A stretch of 64,000 bases of DNA from positions 26,861,654 to 26,925,653 of the forward strand of contig OZ020585.1 of NCBI GenBank assembly GCA_963971535.1. Direction: 5' to 3'. A program made the translations under genes and the position numbers. The notes beneath the pieces were generated by a model. It saw nothing but the letters and a program-made list of their open reading frames with translations. It did not search any database and was not told where the DNA came from. Below are positions 11,810 through 22,140 of the stretch, in pieces (position 1 is the first letter of the stretch; the number at the start of each line of letters is the position of its first letter). The DNA comes from Notolepis coatsorum (lineage: Eukaryota; Chordata; Actinopteri; Aulopiformes; Paralepididae).

Positions 11810-11925
11810 ACCATTTTCACTACCATAACCACACTACGACAAAGGGTTAACACTTCCACTACCACACTACAGACAGTTAACCTTGCAGTACCACACTACA
11901 GACAGTTAACGGAGATGTTCTAATA
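11810..11925. repeat. degenerate TTAACC/CACTACCACACTAC repeat
   Basis: Three imperfect copies of a CACTACCACACTACAGACAGTTAAC-like unit starting with CTTAACCATTTTCACTACC. It appears to be a worn relative of 1184-1279 without the mirrored arm. Confidence 0.5.
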
Positions 11926-12020
11926 CTTTTTCAGGTTATACTGCAACGCATCAGCAGGGCATTAAAAAAAACTTGTGGTGGTGGACTAGGACGAAACAGA
12001 CTGATGAATGGACTAAGCCA

Positions 12021-13130
12021 CAGGGGTCTCAAACTCAATTTACCTGGGGGCCGCTGGAGGTAGAGTCTGGGTGAGGCTGGGCCGCATCAAATATTCCACA
12101 AAAAAAGGGTTTCAAGTATTCAAAAAAAAAGTACAACTGATCCAATCTTCTCAATCTTTAGCAATAACATTTCAGAACATGAACAGTTCTTCAGAACATG
12201 AATGGTTCTTCAGAACATAGGCTTCTCAGTGGTGTCAGTGGACTCATCCACAGCTATGGAAATGCACTGTGCATTTTTTTTATTCTATCACAAAGCTGTT
12301 TAATCAAATCACCAGCCAGTATTTCAGTTATTCTGGTTGCTGTGCGATCTGAGGGGGATTTGCTTTTGTTTGCCTTCAAACATGGTCTCCATCACTCAGT
12401 CATACATTATTTTCAAATGGCCACCCTTCACAAGAGCTACCGTTTCTTGGCATATAGTCACATTGGTTTGGTGCTGGGACTCAGGATGAATGCATATTTT
12501 TCAGTCCATTCACCTTTGAATTGCAGTCGACTTTTACTGACCATCTTTGAAAATGCCATATTTTTCTGCTGGCTGCCTGCTGGCGAAACTGGGCTAGTAG
12601 CTACATTTATCTCACGGAGATAAAACTGGGAGCGAGTTTACTGTAGATGCGCTGTCAACTCTGCTCTGACTATTACTGAAAGAGAGAGACGACATGCAGT
12701 CCGTGAAGACCCGCCCTACTCCCCTACTCTGCATCTGATTCGCAGACTGTGGGTGAGGGGGGGAAACGCTGACGGGATGCTGAATGTGATTGGACCAGAC
12801 CCGTACACAGACACAGACAGACAGTGTGGCAGTGCAGCCGGACATGCAGAGCACTGCTCGCAGTCAGAGGAGATAGCGAGGATGCATTTGCCTTCCACTT
12901 TAGGCTACTTGATATCACTCCGGAATCACGTTTCAACCAAGTCACTAACATAACGTTGCTGTCATGAGCCTGCGCTATGGTAGCCTACAAGTGATAAAAT
13001 AAATAAAACGCGCAACGACTCGGCAAACAGTTGCGCGCGGGCCGCACTAACACTAAACTTTGATGTCAAGTAGGGGGCCGCAAAATATCATCCCTCGGGC
13101 CGCAATTGGCCCGCGAGTTTGAGACCCCTG
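12021..13130 (-). mobile_element. hAT element (1.1 kb) with decayed transposase
   Basis: Perfect 16-bp termini CAGGGGTCTCAAACTC and GAGTTTGAGACCCCTG. Flanks GACTAAGC (12011-12018, offset two bases) and GACTAAGG (13131-13138) approximate the 8-bp TSD. GGGCCGC motifs recur near both ends. A transposase remnant is on the minus strand. Confidence 0.85.
12210..12559 (-). pseudogene. hAT transposase N-terminal remnant
   Basis: The minus strand from an ATG at 12559 reads MAFSKMVSKSRLQFKGEWTE then KYAFIL, the usual opening of BED-finger hAT transposases. It then breaks at several in-frame stops through the zinc-finger region. After frame changes it ends in CISIAVDESTDTTEKPMF and a stop; VDEST carries the first catalytic Asp of the hAT DDE domain. 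The distance between the two conserved blocks is far shorter than in a functional transposase, so an internal deletion is likely. The 141-codon plus-strand frame over this region is an antisense artefact. Confidence 0.7.
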
Positions 13131-13298
13131 GACTAAGGGGAGGTCGGAAACAGCCCTAGAAGCCTCGTTTTGATCTACCACTGGAACGCGATCAAGGTAA
13201 ATGTACACTGCAGTGAGCGGCTAATGGAACATTGTGCTCTGCCTCCACTCATTTGGTTACCAATACCATCACACTCTGCATCACTTTACAGTCACCTT

Positions 13299-14462
13299 TA
13301 TACTACAGGACTCTGTGTTGATGTGGCGAGGAGAGGATACAGACCTCCTATACTACAGGACTCTGTGTTGATGTGGCGAGGAGACGATACAGACCTGCTA
13401 TACTACAGGACTCTGTGTTGATGTGGCGAGGAGAGGATACAGACCTCCTGTACTACAGGACTCTGTGTTGATGTGGCGAGGAGACGATACAGACATCCTA
13501 TACTACAGGACTCTGTGTTGATGTGGCGAGGAGACGATACAGACCTCCTGTACTACAGGACTCTGTGTTGATGTGGCGAGGAGACGATACAGACCTCCTA
13601 TACTACAGGACTCTGTGTTGATGTGGCGAGGAGACGATACAGACCTCCTGTACTACAGGACTCTGTGTTGATGTGGCGAGGAGAGGATACAGACCTCCTT
13701 ATACTACAGGACTCTGTGTTGATGTGGCGAGGAGACGATACAGACCTCCTATACTACAGGACTCTGTGTTGATGTGGCGAGGAGACGATACAGACCTCCT
13801 ATACTACAGGACTCTGTGTTGATGTGGCGAGGAGACGATACAGACCTCCTATACTACAGGACTCTGTGTTGATGTGGCGAGGAGACGATACAGACCTCCT
13901 ATACTACAGGACTCTGTGTTGATGTGGTGAGGAGACGATACAGACCTCCTATACTACAGGACTCTGTGTTGATGTGGCGAGGAGACGATACAGACCTCCT
14001 ATACTACAGGACTCTGTGTTGATGTGGCGAGGAGACGATACAGACCTCCTATACTACAGGACTCTGTGTTGATGTGGTGAGGAGACGATACAGACCTCCT
14101 ATACTACAGGACTCTGTGTTGATGTGGCGAGGAGACGATACAGACCTCCTACTACAGGACTCTGTGTTGATGTGGCGAGGAGACGATACAGACCTCCTAT
14201 ACCACAGGACTCTGTGTTGATGTGGCGAGGAGAAGATACAGACCTCCTATACTACAGGACTCTGTGTTGATGTGGAGAGGAGACGATACAGACCTCCTAT
14301 ACTACAGGACTCTGTGTTGATGTGGCGAGGAGACGATACAGACCTCCTATACTACAGGACTCTGTGTTGATGTGGCGAGGAGACGATACAGACCTCCTAT
14401 ACTACAGGACTCTGTGTTGATGTGGCGAGGAGACGATACAGACCTCCTATACTACAGGACTC
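13299..14462. repeat. 50-bp minisatellite
   Basis: About 23 copies of a 50-bp unit containing ACTACAGGACTCTGTGTTGA and GGCGAGGAGACGATACAGAC. Variants include G/C at the GAGA(C/G)GATAC position and a 3-bp deletion near 14150. The array ends about 110 bp before the full-length LINE. Confidence 0.97.
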
Positions 14463-14573
14463 AGTTTTACACAGTGAGGACAGGGTTTGTTTGACCAAGT
14501 CTGGGATGGATAATAGAGCTTACGCCCTCCTCGTTAATGGCTCCCCTCCTCCACATGGAAACGTAAGAGGCAT

Positions 14574-14589
14574 AAGATAGGCCAATTTG
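14574..14589. repeat. LINE target-site duplication, left copy
   Basis: AAGATAGGCCAATTTG, identical to 20845-20860 after the poly(A)-like tail. Confidence 0.9.
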
Positions 14590-14754
14590 ACTTCCGGTTT
14601 AGCTTTAGAATGGAGTAGGTCGCATGTGACACAGCTGCTCACCCGTTATTTTTTTTTCTTTTAAAATCATATTTATATACCATTAATGCGTTTAAAACTT
14701 GACGCATATATCAACTGAGACTATCAACTAACTATATTGACCAAAAGAATCGAG
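14590..14754 (+). promoter_or_regulatory. LINE 5' UTR, presumed internal promoter
   Basis: 165 bp from the end of the TSD to the ORF1 ATG, with a T-tract at 14649-14661. It is short for an L1 5' UTR, so a slight 5' truncation cannot be excluded. No specific promoter motif was identified. Confidence 0.4.
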
Positions 14755-15735
14755 ATGCCATCAAGGAAAGACCCAAAGAAAGACCAAAAACCAGTCGAAG
14801 AGGTCCCGCCGCGGGACCCAGGATACGTACAGCGGACAGCAGAAAGTATTGACTTGACAGAGGCCGCTTCAAGTTCAACCCCATCAAAGACCTCCGCAGA
14901 TACCGAATATATCATCCGGAAAATGGAGGAAATGATCAAAGAATCACAGAAGATAATAACTCAAAAAGTAGATGCTATTAAAGAATCTATTGAAGGCAAA
15001 ATTGATGCGCTGAGAGCGGACGCCGACGCACAGAATAAACGCACCGAGGCTCTGGAGAAAGTAGTGGAAGCCCACGAAATCAAATTCACTCACATCTACA
15101 AGGAAGTAGAGGCTAACACAGTTAACCTAACTGCTGAGATGAAGGGGAACTACAATGAAATCAAGACGGAGCTCAGCGAAATAACGGAGGAGCTCACGCG
15201 AATCAATAAAGAACAGAAAGCCAAAATATTCGAGATGGAATATCAAAAACGCAGGCTGAATATTTGCATTGTCGGTCTGGACGAATCAGTGAGATGTGAA
15301 AACCCTGAAGAGTTTGCCACAGAATTACAGAAAATCTTGGGAACAGGAATCCTTCCTAAAATACCGGAGGTGGATGAGTGCTTCAGATTGGGACCCCGCT
15401 CCAGTGACAACAACGCTAAGCCCAGAGTGATATTAGTTGTACTGCGCCAAGTCAGAATAAAAGAAATGATTATGCGTGAAATTCGCAGGATGAAAGGCAA
15501 TCTGAAACACATGGAGGTACCAATACACTGCTTTGAAGATTATTGTCGTGAGGTAGTGGAACTGCGTGCCAAGTTCAAGACGGTGATGTCTCAACTATAC
15601 CTGGGGAAATACAGACCCCTACTAATATACCCTGCAATACTTTGCGTCGTCGACAAACAAGGAGCAAAAGTTCTCCTCAAATCGCCTGAAGAGGCAGCCA
15701 AATTCCTGTCTGAACAGGAGCAGAATAGTGTATAA
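14755..15735 (+). CDS. LINE ORF1 protein (L1-type RNA-binding chaperone), 326 aa
   Basis: L1 ORF1 proteins trimerise through a coiled coil, coat the element RNA and act as nucleic-acid chaperones. Here a charged N-terminus (MPSRKDPKKDQK) is followed by a long heptad-rich segment at about residues 50-165. An RRM-like domain runs from about 165 to 250 (NICIVGLDES as RNP2, PRVILVVLRQ as RNP1). A C-terminal domain at about 255-320 ends with GKYRPLLIYPAIL and SPEEAAKFL, the conserved L1 ORF1 ending. I chose the ATG at 14755; the frame is open upstream from a TTG at 14737 but has no earlier ATG. The ORF is intact with a normal TAA stop. It ends 1080 bp before ORF2 in the same element. Confidence 0.9.
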   Translation: MPSRKDPKKDQKPVEEVPPRDPGYVQRTAESIDLTEAASSSTPSKTSADTEYIIRKMEEMIKESQKIITQKVDAIKESIEGKIDALRADADAQNKRTEALEKVVEAHEIKFTHIYKEVEANTVNLTAEMKGNYNEIKTELSEITEELTRINKEQKAKIFEMEYQKRRLNICIVGLDESVRCENPEEFATELQKILGTGILPKIPEVDECFRLGPRSSDNNAKPRVILVVLRQVRIKEMIMREIRRMKGNLKHMEVPIHCFEDYCREVVELRAKFKTVMSQLYLGKYRPLLIYPAILCVVDKQGAKVLLKSPEEAAKFLSEQEQNSV

Positions 15736-16815
15736 ATGGCCTTTTAAATTTCAGTTATGCAAGGTCACCATATATTACAACCTTTAATAATCGAGGATTT
15801 GGGACAGAGAGACCTACGTGCTCAGAGTTTTTGAATGCTTTCCCCGACGTGTATATTATTGCGGACATATTGGATTTAAGATTGGAACACTCCAGAACAT
15901 ACTGGAACATTCAGACAATGTAAAAATGACATATTGGAATAATCTAGAACATCGAAGCATTCTTTGATATATGGAGCATTCTGGAATATCAGCAATACGT
16001 GGTCATTCATTCTACCAGAAGCCCCTCGGGGGAATAATCAACAGCTATCTAGATGCAAAACCACAGAGCCATCATAGCCGGCCGGCTGAAAGATCACTCT
16101 ACACAACGATCATCGCCCACCCCGGTCGGGGGAAATGCTGCATATACGTATTTAAAAATTGTTTTTTTATTAATGGGAAATAATTTCACTACTTCTCCAA
16201 TTAATACTTTAGATGTTTAAGCATAGCAATGCTCTTTTAAGATCTAAGTTAATGTTCTCTTCCTTTTACTTGTGTTTTTTTTTTTTTTTTTTTTTTCATC
16301 CGCTCTCTCTGATTTATTGAGGCTCTCTCTTCAGTCCAATACCTTCATATTATTCATGGGTTACTATAAATTACTATAAATTACAAGTTCATATAAAATG
16401 TAAGTGATTAAGGCATGACAATTGAAGCTTATTTTTGGTCTTTATTTTTAGTTTATCTCATTTACATTTTTATTTATTTATTTTTTACGGGTAAGTGGCC
16501 AAGCCACAGTCGACATTCTACTTATGGTAGAATTTAGAGTGTTAGATCCTATGGTATACATAGGAATGTTAAGGATAATTGGATCATTCTGGGATATCCG
16601 GTGGTGCAAGGGAGAGAGTCATACGCAAAGGTTGTGTTCATGGAACACAATCCTGTACGACTCTCGGTGGGAGGGAAGGGTAGGGGATTTTTATTTGTAT
16701 ATATGTATGTTTTTAAGCTCGGCTCTCAACGGGACCTCACTAGTGGGATGTATATCTAGTATTGCCTCGCACTCTAGAAGCATTACCAAAAATTACAATG
16801 CAACATGTATAGACT
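15736..16815 (+). other. LINE inter-ORF spacer, 1080 bp
   Basis: Non-coding between ORF1 and ORF2, with stops in all frames. It is AT-rich, with a T22 tract at 16275-16296 and repeated ATTGGAA/CTGGAAC-like motifs at 15870-15985. It is much longer than the short spacer of mammalian L1. Confidence 0.75.
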
Positions 16816-19800
16816 ATGGCTAGTTTGAATATAATGATATGGAACACCGGGGGAATAAATAACCAACTTAAACGCAAAAGCGTGCTCACACTGATGAAAA
16901 AAGAACATGTGGACATTGCTCTGCTAAGCGAAACACACATTCTAGGGAAAGACATAGGTAAATTAGCGGACAACATATACCATAATATCAGTCACTCCTC
17001 TATTGGTACGAGAACTCGGGGTGTAGCAATAGTCGTTAAACGTAAGTTGAATATTGTACTAAAGGGAGTATGGTCTGATGTAGAAGGTCGGATAACTATA
17101 GCTAAGATTGAACATAAGAACAGGAAAATAGCGTTGATAGCGGTATACGCCCCAAATTTGTACGAAGAAGATTTCTTCACTACACTAACCAATGCAATGT
17201 TAGACATTCCCGATTACTCATTTATAATAGGAGCGGATTTTAATGCCATCTGGAACCCAAGGATAGACAAATCTTACCTCGCCTTTTCCAGCGAACAAAA
17301 GAATTCATCGAAGGCATTAAAGGATTGGTCAAAGATTACAGGTGTAAAGGACTTATGGCGGTTACTTAATCCCACGACCCGAAAGTACTCTTGTCGATCT
17401 GCGAGACATAAGACACTATCCAGAATAGATTATGTCTTTGCATCACAGAGACTATTTGATAATTATGAAGTGGAAATGATACCCAACGCACTATCAGATC
17501 ACTGTTATTTACTCCTTAAAGGTACATTTGGTATACTATCCTCCCGAGCCCCAAGATGGCGATTTAACTCGTTGCTGCTTAACAACAAGGAATTCATTAC
17601 ACAACTCAAAGAAGCTCTTATAGTATTCCAACGGGAGAATGCAAACTCGGTGCAAGACCCCAGAATAATATGGATGTCGGTAAAGGGAATGATCAAAGAC
17701 TTCACGGATAGCTTTTCCTCAAAAATGCGCAAGAATCAAAACACAAAACTGGATGAGCTGGAAACGCTTTACTCAACGTTATTTAATTCTCTGAAATACA
17801 ACAACTCAACTCGACTAGAAAATCAAGTTAACGTACTAAAAATAGAGATCAATGACATATACAGACAACAATCGGAAATACAAATACGCAGCACAAGACA
17901 ACAGCAGTACTCCCATGGTTCCAAACCCAGCCACCTATTAGCCATGCGATTAAGAATTAATGCAACATTTGCAGATATAACTACCATTAGAGCACAACAA
18001 GTACTTGTAACAGATCCGGTAAAAATAAACGATACATTCAAAGTATTCTACTCCGATTTATATAAATCAGAAATGACCTTCGATCAAAACAAAATGGACA
18101 CATTTCTTAATCAAATTATTCTCCCTAAACTTTCAGAGGATGACGCTAAACAGTTAGAAATACCGATCACACTAGAGGAACTCAAGATGGCCATAACCGC
18201 AATGAAAAGTGGTAAGGCTCCAGGAAGAGACGGTTTCCCATCAGAAATGTACCTTTCTTGTTGGGACATAATTGGCCCCTTATTACTAAATATGATCTTA
18301 TACTCAGTCAAGGAGGGGAACTTCCATAAAACCGACAATATTGCACTCATAACAGTCCTCCTTAAAAAAGACAAAGACCCCAACGAGTGCGGTAGTTATA
18401 GACCTGTAAGCCTCCTCGGAACAGATATCAAACTGTACTCTAAGGTATTAGCCATCAGATTACAAAAGCATATGACGTCTTTAGTTCACCCGGACCAAAC
18501 TGGCTTCATAGGAGGCCGCCTGATCACTGAGAACATAAGACGTATACTGCACGTACTTGATGCCGACAAAGAGGACACCATACCTAAGGCGATGCTGTCC
18601 CTGGATGCTATGAAGGCCTTGGACAGGCTGGAATGGTCGTATCTGTGGGCAGTGCTAGAAAGGATGGGGTTAGGAAAAGGATTCATCGATATGATTAAAG
18701 TATTATACAAAGACCCATCGGCCATGATTATAACAGGCACAATCATCTCTGAAATATTTCCGGTATCACGCTCTGCCAGACAGGGTTGTCCTCTTAGTCC
18801 CGGTCTGTTCAATCTATCATTAGAGCCGTTAGCACAATATATAAGACAATCCCAATCCATAGAACCTATCGTAATCAAGGGCACACAACAAAAAATTTGT
18901 TTATATGCGGACGATGTAATATTGTTCATGAAAAACCCCAACACCACATTGCCTCATCTGCTCAAGTTGATTGAGGACTTTGGTGATTTATCGGGATTTA
19001 AGATAAATTGGCCGAAGTCGGCTTTCCTTCCACTTAACACCCCTGCAAAAAAAGATACAACCCTCCCAGGACAGATACCGATGGTAAAACATTTCAGATG
19101 CTTGGGAGTGGAAATATTCCCTACCATAAGACAAACGGTGAAGCACAACTACACAAAAATCCAAAACAAAATCAAAGACGACCTTGATAGATGGGCAAAA
19201 CTTAAGAACACAGTACAAGCACGGATATCAATAGTTAAGATGGATGTACTACCTAAAATCAACTTCTTCTGTTCAATGCTACCGTTACCCCCTCCAGAGG
19301 GTTACTGGAAAAGATTACACTCCTCCACATACAAATTTATTTGGAATAACAAACCACCACGTATAAAAAGATCCACCGCACAGAGAAATAAAGCAGATGG
19401 TGGCATGGCATTTCCAGATTTTTTCCTATATTTTAAGGCGTACTCATTAAGTCCATTGACAACATGGTTTGACTCCCAAGCATTAGCATCTTGGAGAAAA
19501 ATAGAAGAAAACATAGTAGCCCCACATAGACTGAAGGACATAGCATACACTAAACTACCAATCAAGCACCGTGAACGAAAATTTGGCCCCATAATTACTC
19601 ATGCGATCCGGATATGGCGTGAATCACAAAAAAAAAATCCTAACCCACAAGAATGGCACAATCATACTCCCTTATTCAATAACAATGCTCTCTTAATTGG
19701 AAAACGACCTATAAGATTCCCTATATGGGAAGAGCAAGGCATACACTCATTAGGGGATATTTTTAACAAACAGGGTTTTTGTAGTGATAAAGAAATACGC

Positions 19801-20580
19801 AAAAAATTTAATCTCACCAAGTCCACATGGCTTTTTCACAAACAGTTAGAGCTATGTTTGAAGTCTCACGGTGTTCCATTAGACAGACCAATTGAACACC
19901 ACAGATACCACAAATTCTTCTACTCAAGAGAGACATCGAGAGGTTTTGTTTCAGAATTTTATCATCAATTACTAACGTCCTCGTATGAAACCCTCCAACT
20001 TGACTCTGTCTGGAGGAGGGATATACCAGACCTGGAAAATGACTTTGATTGGCAAGGAGCCTGGGCAAATGTCCGACTTACATCAAGGAACCCGGATCAT
20101 CAACAAATCAATCTTAACTATATTCACAGGACATACTTGACTCCTATAAGACTGTGCCGAATGGGGCTCAAACAAGATTCCAAATGCACCCAATGTACAA
20201 ATGGGGACGAAGGGACATTTATGCACATGTATTGGGACTGCTCACCAGTTAAGGCATTCTGGAAAGATGTGACCCAACAAATATCAAAACTCGTATCTTG
20301 GAATATACCTGTACACCCCTCGGTATTGCTGTTGAATGATGTTTTTGAGTTTGCAGTGAATCCACAGCTAAAGAGATTGGTTTTATCGGGTATCACAGTA
20401 GCCAAAAAGCTGATCGCATCACGCTGGTTTCAACCGGAAAAAATGTGCCGTAAAGTTTGGTTTCTGACATATCTCGATGTAATTTACCATGAAATATCTA
20501 CAGCAAGAATTCTGGGTCTCAATGAATCCAAAATGTCAATGTGGTTAGAAGTGGTGGAGAGAATAAAAGCTAGCTTATAA
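16816..20580 (+). CDS. LINE ORF2: APE endonuclease + reverse transcriptase, 1254 aa
   Basis: Carries out target-primed reverse transcription: the endonuclease nicks genomic DNA and the RT copies element RNA from the nick. APE endonuclease, residues 1-235: N10 (MIWN), E39 (LLSETH), Y111 (VYAPN), D141/N143 (GADFN), D205 (SRIDYVF) and D228/H229 (SDH) all look conserved. RT, about 440-740: KAPGRDGFP, SYRPVSLL, motif A D597 (LSLDAMKALD, where most relatives have DAEKAFD), motif B RQGCPLSP and motif C YADD (697-700). A C-terminal CCHC knuckle spans 1124-1142 (C-x2-C-x9-H-x4-C), followed by FW. Length is typical for L1 ORF2. ATG at 16816 and TAA at 20578, with no frameshift or internal stop. Catalysis is predicted from motifs only. 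Confidence 0.95.
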   Translation: MASLNIMIWNTGGINNQLKRKSVLTLMKKEHVDIALLSETHILGKDIGKLADNIYHNISHSSIGTRTRGVAIVVKRKLNIVLKGVWSDVEGRITIAKIEHKNRKIALIAVYAPNLYEEDFFTTLTNAMLDIPDYSFIIGADFNAIWNPRIDKSYLAFSSEQKNSSKALKDWSKITGVKDLWRLLNPTTRKYSCRSARHKTLSRIDYVFASQRLFDNYEVEMIPNALSDHCYLLLKGTFGILSSRAPRWRFNSLLLNNKEFITQLKEALIVFQRENANSVQDPRIIWMSVKGMIKDFTDSFSSKMRKNQNTKLDELETLYSTLFNSLKYNNSTRLENQVNVLKIEINDIYRQQSEIQIRSTRQQQYSHGSKPSHLLAMRLRINATFADITTIRAQQVLVTDPVKINDTFKVFYSDLYKSEMTFDQNKMDTFLNQIILPKLSEDDAKQLEIPITLEELKMAITAMKSGKAPGRDGFPSEMYLSCWDIIGPLLLNMILYSVKEGNFHKTDNIALITVLLKKDKDPNECGSYRPVSLLGTDIKLYSKVLAIRLQKHMTSLVHPDQTGFIGGRLITENIRRILHVLDADKEDTIPKAMLSLDAMKALDRLEWSYLWAVLERMGLGKGFIDMIKVLYKDPSAMIITGTIISEIFPVSRSARQGCPLSPGLFNLSLEPLAQYIRQSQSIEPIVIKGTQQKICLYADDVILFMKNPNTTLPHLLKLIEDFGDLSGFKINWPKSAFLPLNTPAKKDTTLPGQIPMVKHFRCLGVEIFPTIRQTVKHNYTKIQNKIKDDLDRWAKLKNTVQARISIVKMDVLPKINFFCSMLPLPPPEGYWKRLHSSTYKFIWNNKPPRIKRSTAQRNKADGGMAFPDFFLYFKAYSLSPLTTWFDSQALASWRKIEENIVAPHRLKDIAYTKLPIKHRERKFGPIITHAIRIWRESQKKNPNPQEWHNHTPLFNNNALLIGKRPIRFPIWEEQGIHSLGDIFNKQGFCSDKEIRKKFNLTKSTWLFHKQLELCLKSHGVPLDRPIEHHRYHKFFYSRETSRGFVSEFYHQLLTSSYETLQLDSVWRRDIPDLENDFDWQGAWANVRLTSRNPDHQQINLNYIHRTYLTPIRLCRMGLKQDSKCTQCTNGDEGTFMHMYWDCSPVKAFWKDVTQQISKLVSWNIPVHPSVLLLNDVFEFAVNPQLKRLVLSGITVAKKLIASRWFQPEKMCRKVWFLTYLDVIYHEISTARILGLNESKMSMWLEVVERIKASL

Positions 20581-20844
20581 TGGTAGTGTCTGGTTAGGTG
20601 CGAGGGATAGTGGAGGTACTTCTCAAGGTGGGGTCCGGGAGGGGGGGGTTCGAGCTGAGCATATGTATGTAGGTTTTTTTTTTAGATAACAGGTATTATG
20701 GGTATATCTTATATAAAACAACTAACCAAAAGGTGATCCCATTGGATGTGCCCTGACAATTAATGCTTGTATATCTTATCGTGTGTTGTCATGTTTGTTT
20801 ATATGTTTGTTTAAAAAAGAATAAAAAAATAAAATACAAAAAAA
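20581..20844 (+). other. LINE 3' UTR and A-rich tail
   Basis: 264 bp with a G-run at 20641-20648, then GAATAAAAAAATAAAATAC as a likely polyadenylation signal and tail, directly followed by the right TSD. Confidence 0.75.
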
Positions 20845-20860
20845 AAGATAGGCCAATTTG
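20845..20860. repeat. LINE target-site duplication, right copy
   Basis: AAGATAGGCCAATTTG, identical to 14574-14589. Confidence 0.9.
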
Positions 20861-21061
20861 CCCGTAGCAATGCTTCTTGTAGACGGCTCACCACAGCAGA
20901 ATCAGCTCAGCTGGAAGGACGGTCTTGTCCTCTCTCACACTGCCTCTCCCGAGTCATTCACACACACTCTCACGCTAACTTAACGTCCACACAGACCCAT
21001 CAACTTTTACTTGATGTCCTCATGACACCTCCAGCAGAGGAGGGGAGAAAGACAGAGGGAG

Positions 21062-21218
<157 letters not shown>

Positions 21219-21273
21219 AAACGTGTGACAGTTGCTCTAGATTTCAAATATAAAAACTCTTCAACTTCAAATC

Positions 21274-21333
21274 CATTGATTTACCACTTCCCTCAGAAAC
21301 ACTGTCATGAACCAGAGGGTAACTCAGTGTGAG
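21274..21333 (+). repeat. dispersed repeat family U2, truncated copy
   Basis: TTGATTTACCACTTCCCTC and CATGAACCAGAGGGTAACTC match 5850-6103 and 30236-30471, then the copy breaks off into GA-rich DNA. Confidence 0.7.
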
Positions 21334-21402
21334 AGGGAGCGGGAGAGACAGAGGGAGCGAGAGAAGAGAGAAAGAGATGTCAAAGTAGCTTTTCCACTGA
21401 GT

Positions 21403-21471
<69 letters not shown>

Positions 21472-21582
21472 TGTGCGAGAGAGAGAGAGAGAGAGAGACT
21501 GAGAGAGCGAGACGAGAGCGAGACGAGAGAGGGAGTGAGTGAGTGAGCAAGAGAGTGAGAGTAAGAGTGAGAGAGAGAGAGC
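21334..21582. repeat. GA-rich microsatellite block
   Basis: Impure GA followed by about 70 bp pure (GA)n at 21410-21470 and (GAGT)-like DNA to 21582. Confidence 0.9.
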
Positions 21583-21925
21583 TGAAGGAGGGTTCAATGT
21601 CGGCCAAAAAGCCTGCCCGGCGGGGTGTAAAGGGAAACTAATTGCTATCATGCAGCGAATGGGGAGGAGAGGAGAGCAGGAGTATTTAGCCTTGCAGATG
21701 GAGCTGCCTTTATGAAAAGGTAAAGGCTGGGGAAGACTAACGCTGGACTGACCTGGCTGGGACCTGCCAAAGGACTGAAGAGAACTTAAGCATACTACTA
21801 GTCTGTTTCACAGCAAAGCCTTCGGACGAGGAGCCATTTAAAAGGGACGGTCACATTTTAAGAAGCTATCTTGGTCCACCCACACAGCACTAAGAGTACC
21901 AGTGTTTTGGTTTATAAGATACTGC
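21583..21925. other. unassigned intronic sequence
   Basis: Nothing recognised. Confidence 0.5.
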
Positions 21926-21927
21926 AG

Positions 21928-22002
21928 CCCGATTAGTCTAGTGGTGAGAGCACTCACCCAGCCGCGACCACAATCATTGTTGGTTCAACTCCCGGTCGCG
22001 GT
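21928..22002 (+). pseudogene. tRNA-like sequence (pol III A and B boxes)
   Basis: A-box-like TAGTCTAGTGG at 21934-21944 and a perfect B box GGTTCAACTCC at 21982-21992 have tRNA-like spacing. A convincing acceptor stem is lacking, so this is a tRNA relic or SINE head, not a functional tRNA. Confidence 0.5.
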
Positions 22003-22140
22003 GTTTGTTTTGGACTTTTTGCTAACATGAAACGTAAATATATTACTTATGGATATAACATAAAATACATTATGTACTTTGGTCGATTAGTACTTTATTT
22101 ATGTTTTCTAATGAGACCGTGTTGGATACTGAAAGCATTT

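Larger units (their letters stand above)
14590..20844 (+). mobile_element. full-length L1/Tx1-type non-LTR retrotransposon (6.25 kb)
   Basis: A complete LINE with a short 5' UTR, ORF1 (14755-15735), a long spacer, ORF2 (16816-20580) and an A-rich 3' end, flanked by a 16-bp TSD. Both ORFs are uninterrupted and the endonuclease and reverse transcriptase residues are conserved, so the copy looks young. ORF1p of coiled coil/RRM/CTD design and an APE-type endonuclease place it in the L1/Tx1 group. It lies antisense to the zdhhc14-like gene within its intron. Confidence 0.93.

Noticed and set aside
12198-12623. 141-residue plus-strand protein with hydrophobic segments
   Set aside because: It is antisense to the hAT transposase remnant, which reads SIAVDEST on the minus strand.
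14737-14754. Earlier ORF1 start at 14737
   Set aside because: That codon is TTG; the first ATG is at 14755, so the ORF1 protein is 326 rather than 332 residues.
21928-22002. Functional tRNA gene
   Set aside because: A and B boxes are present but no convincing acceptor stem.
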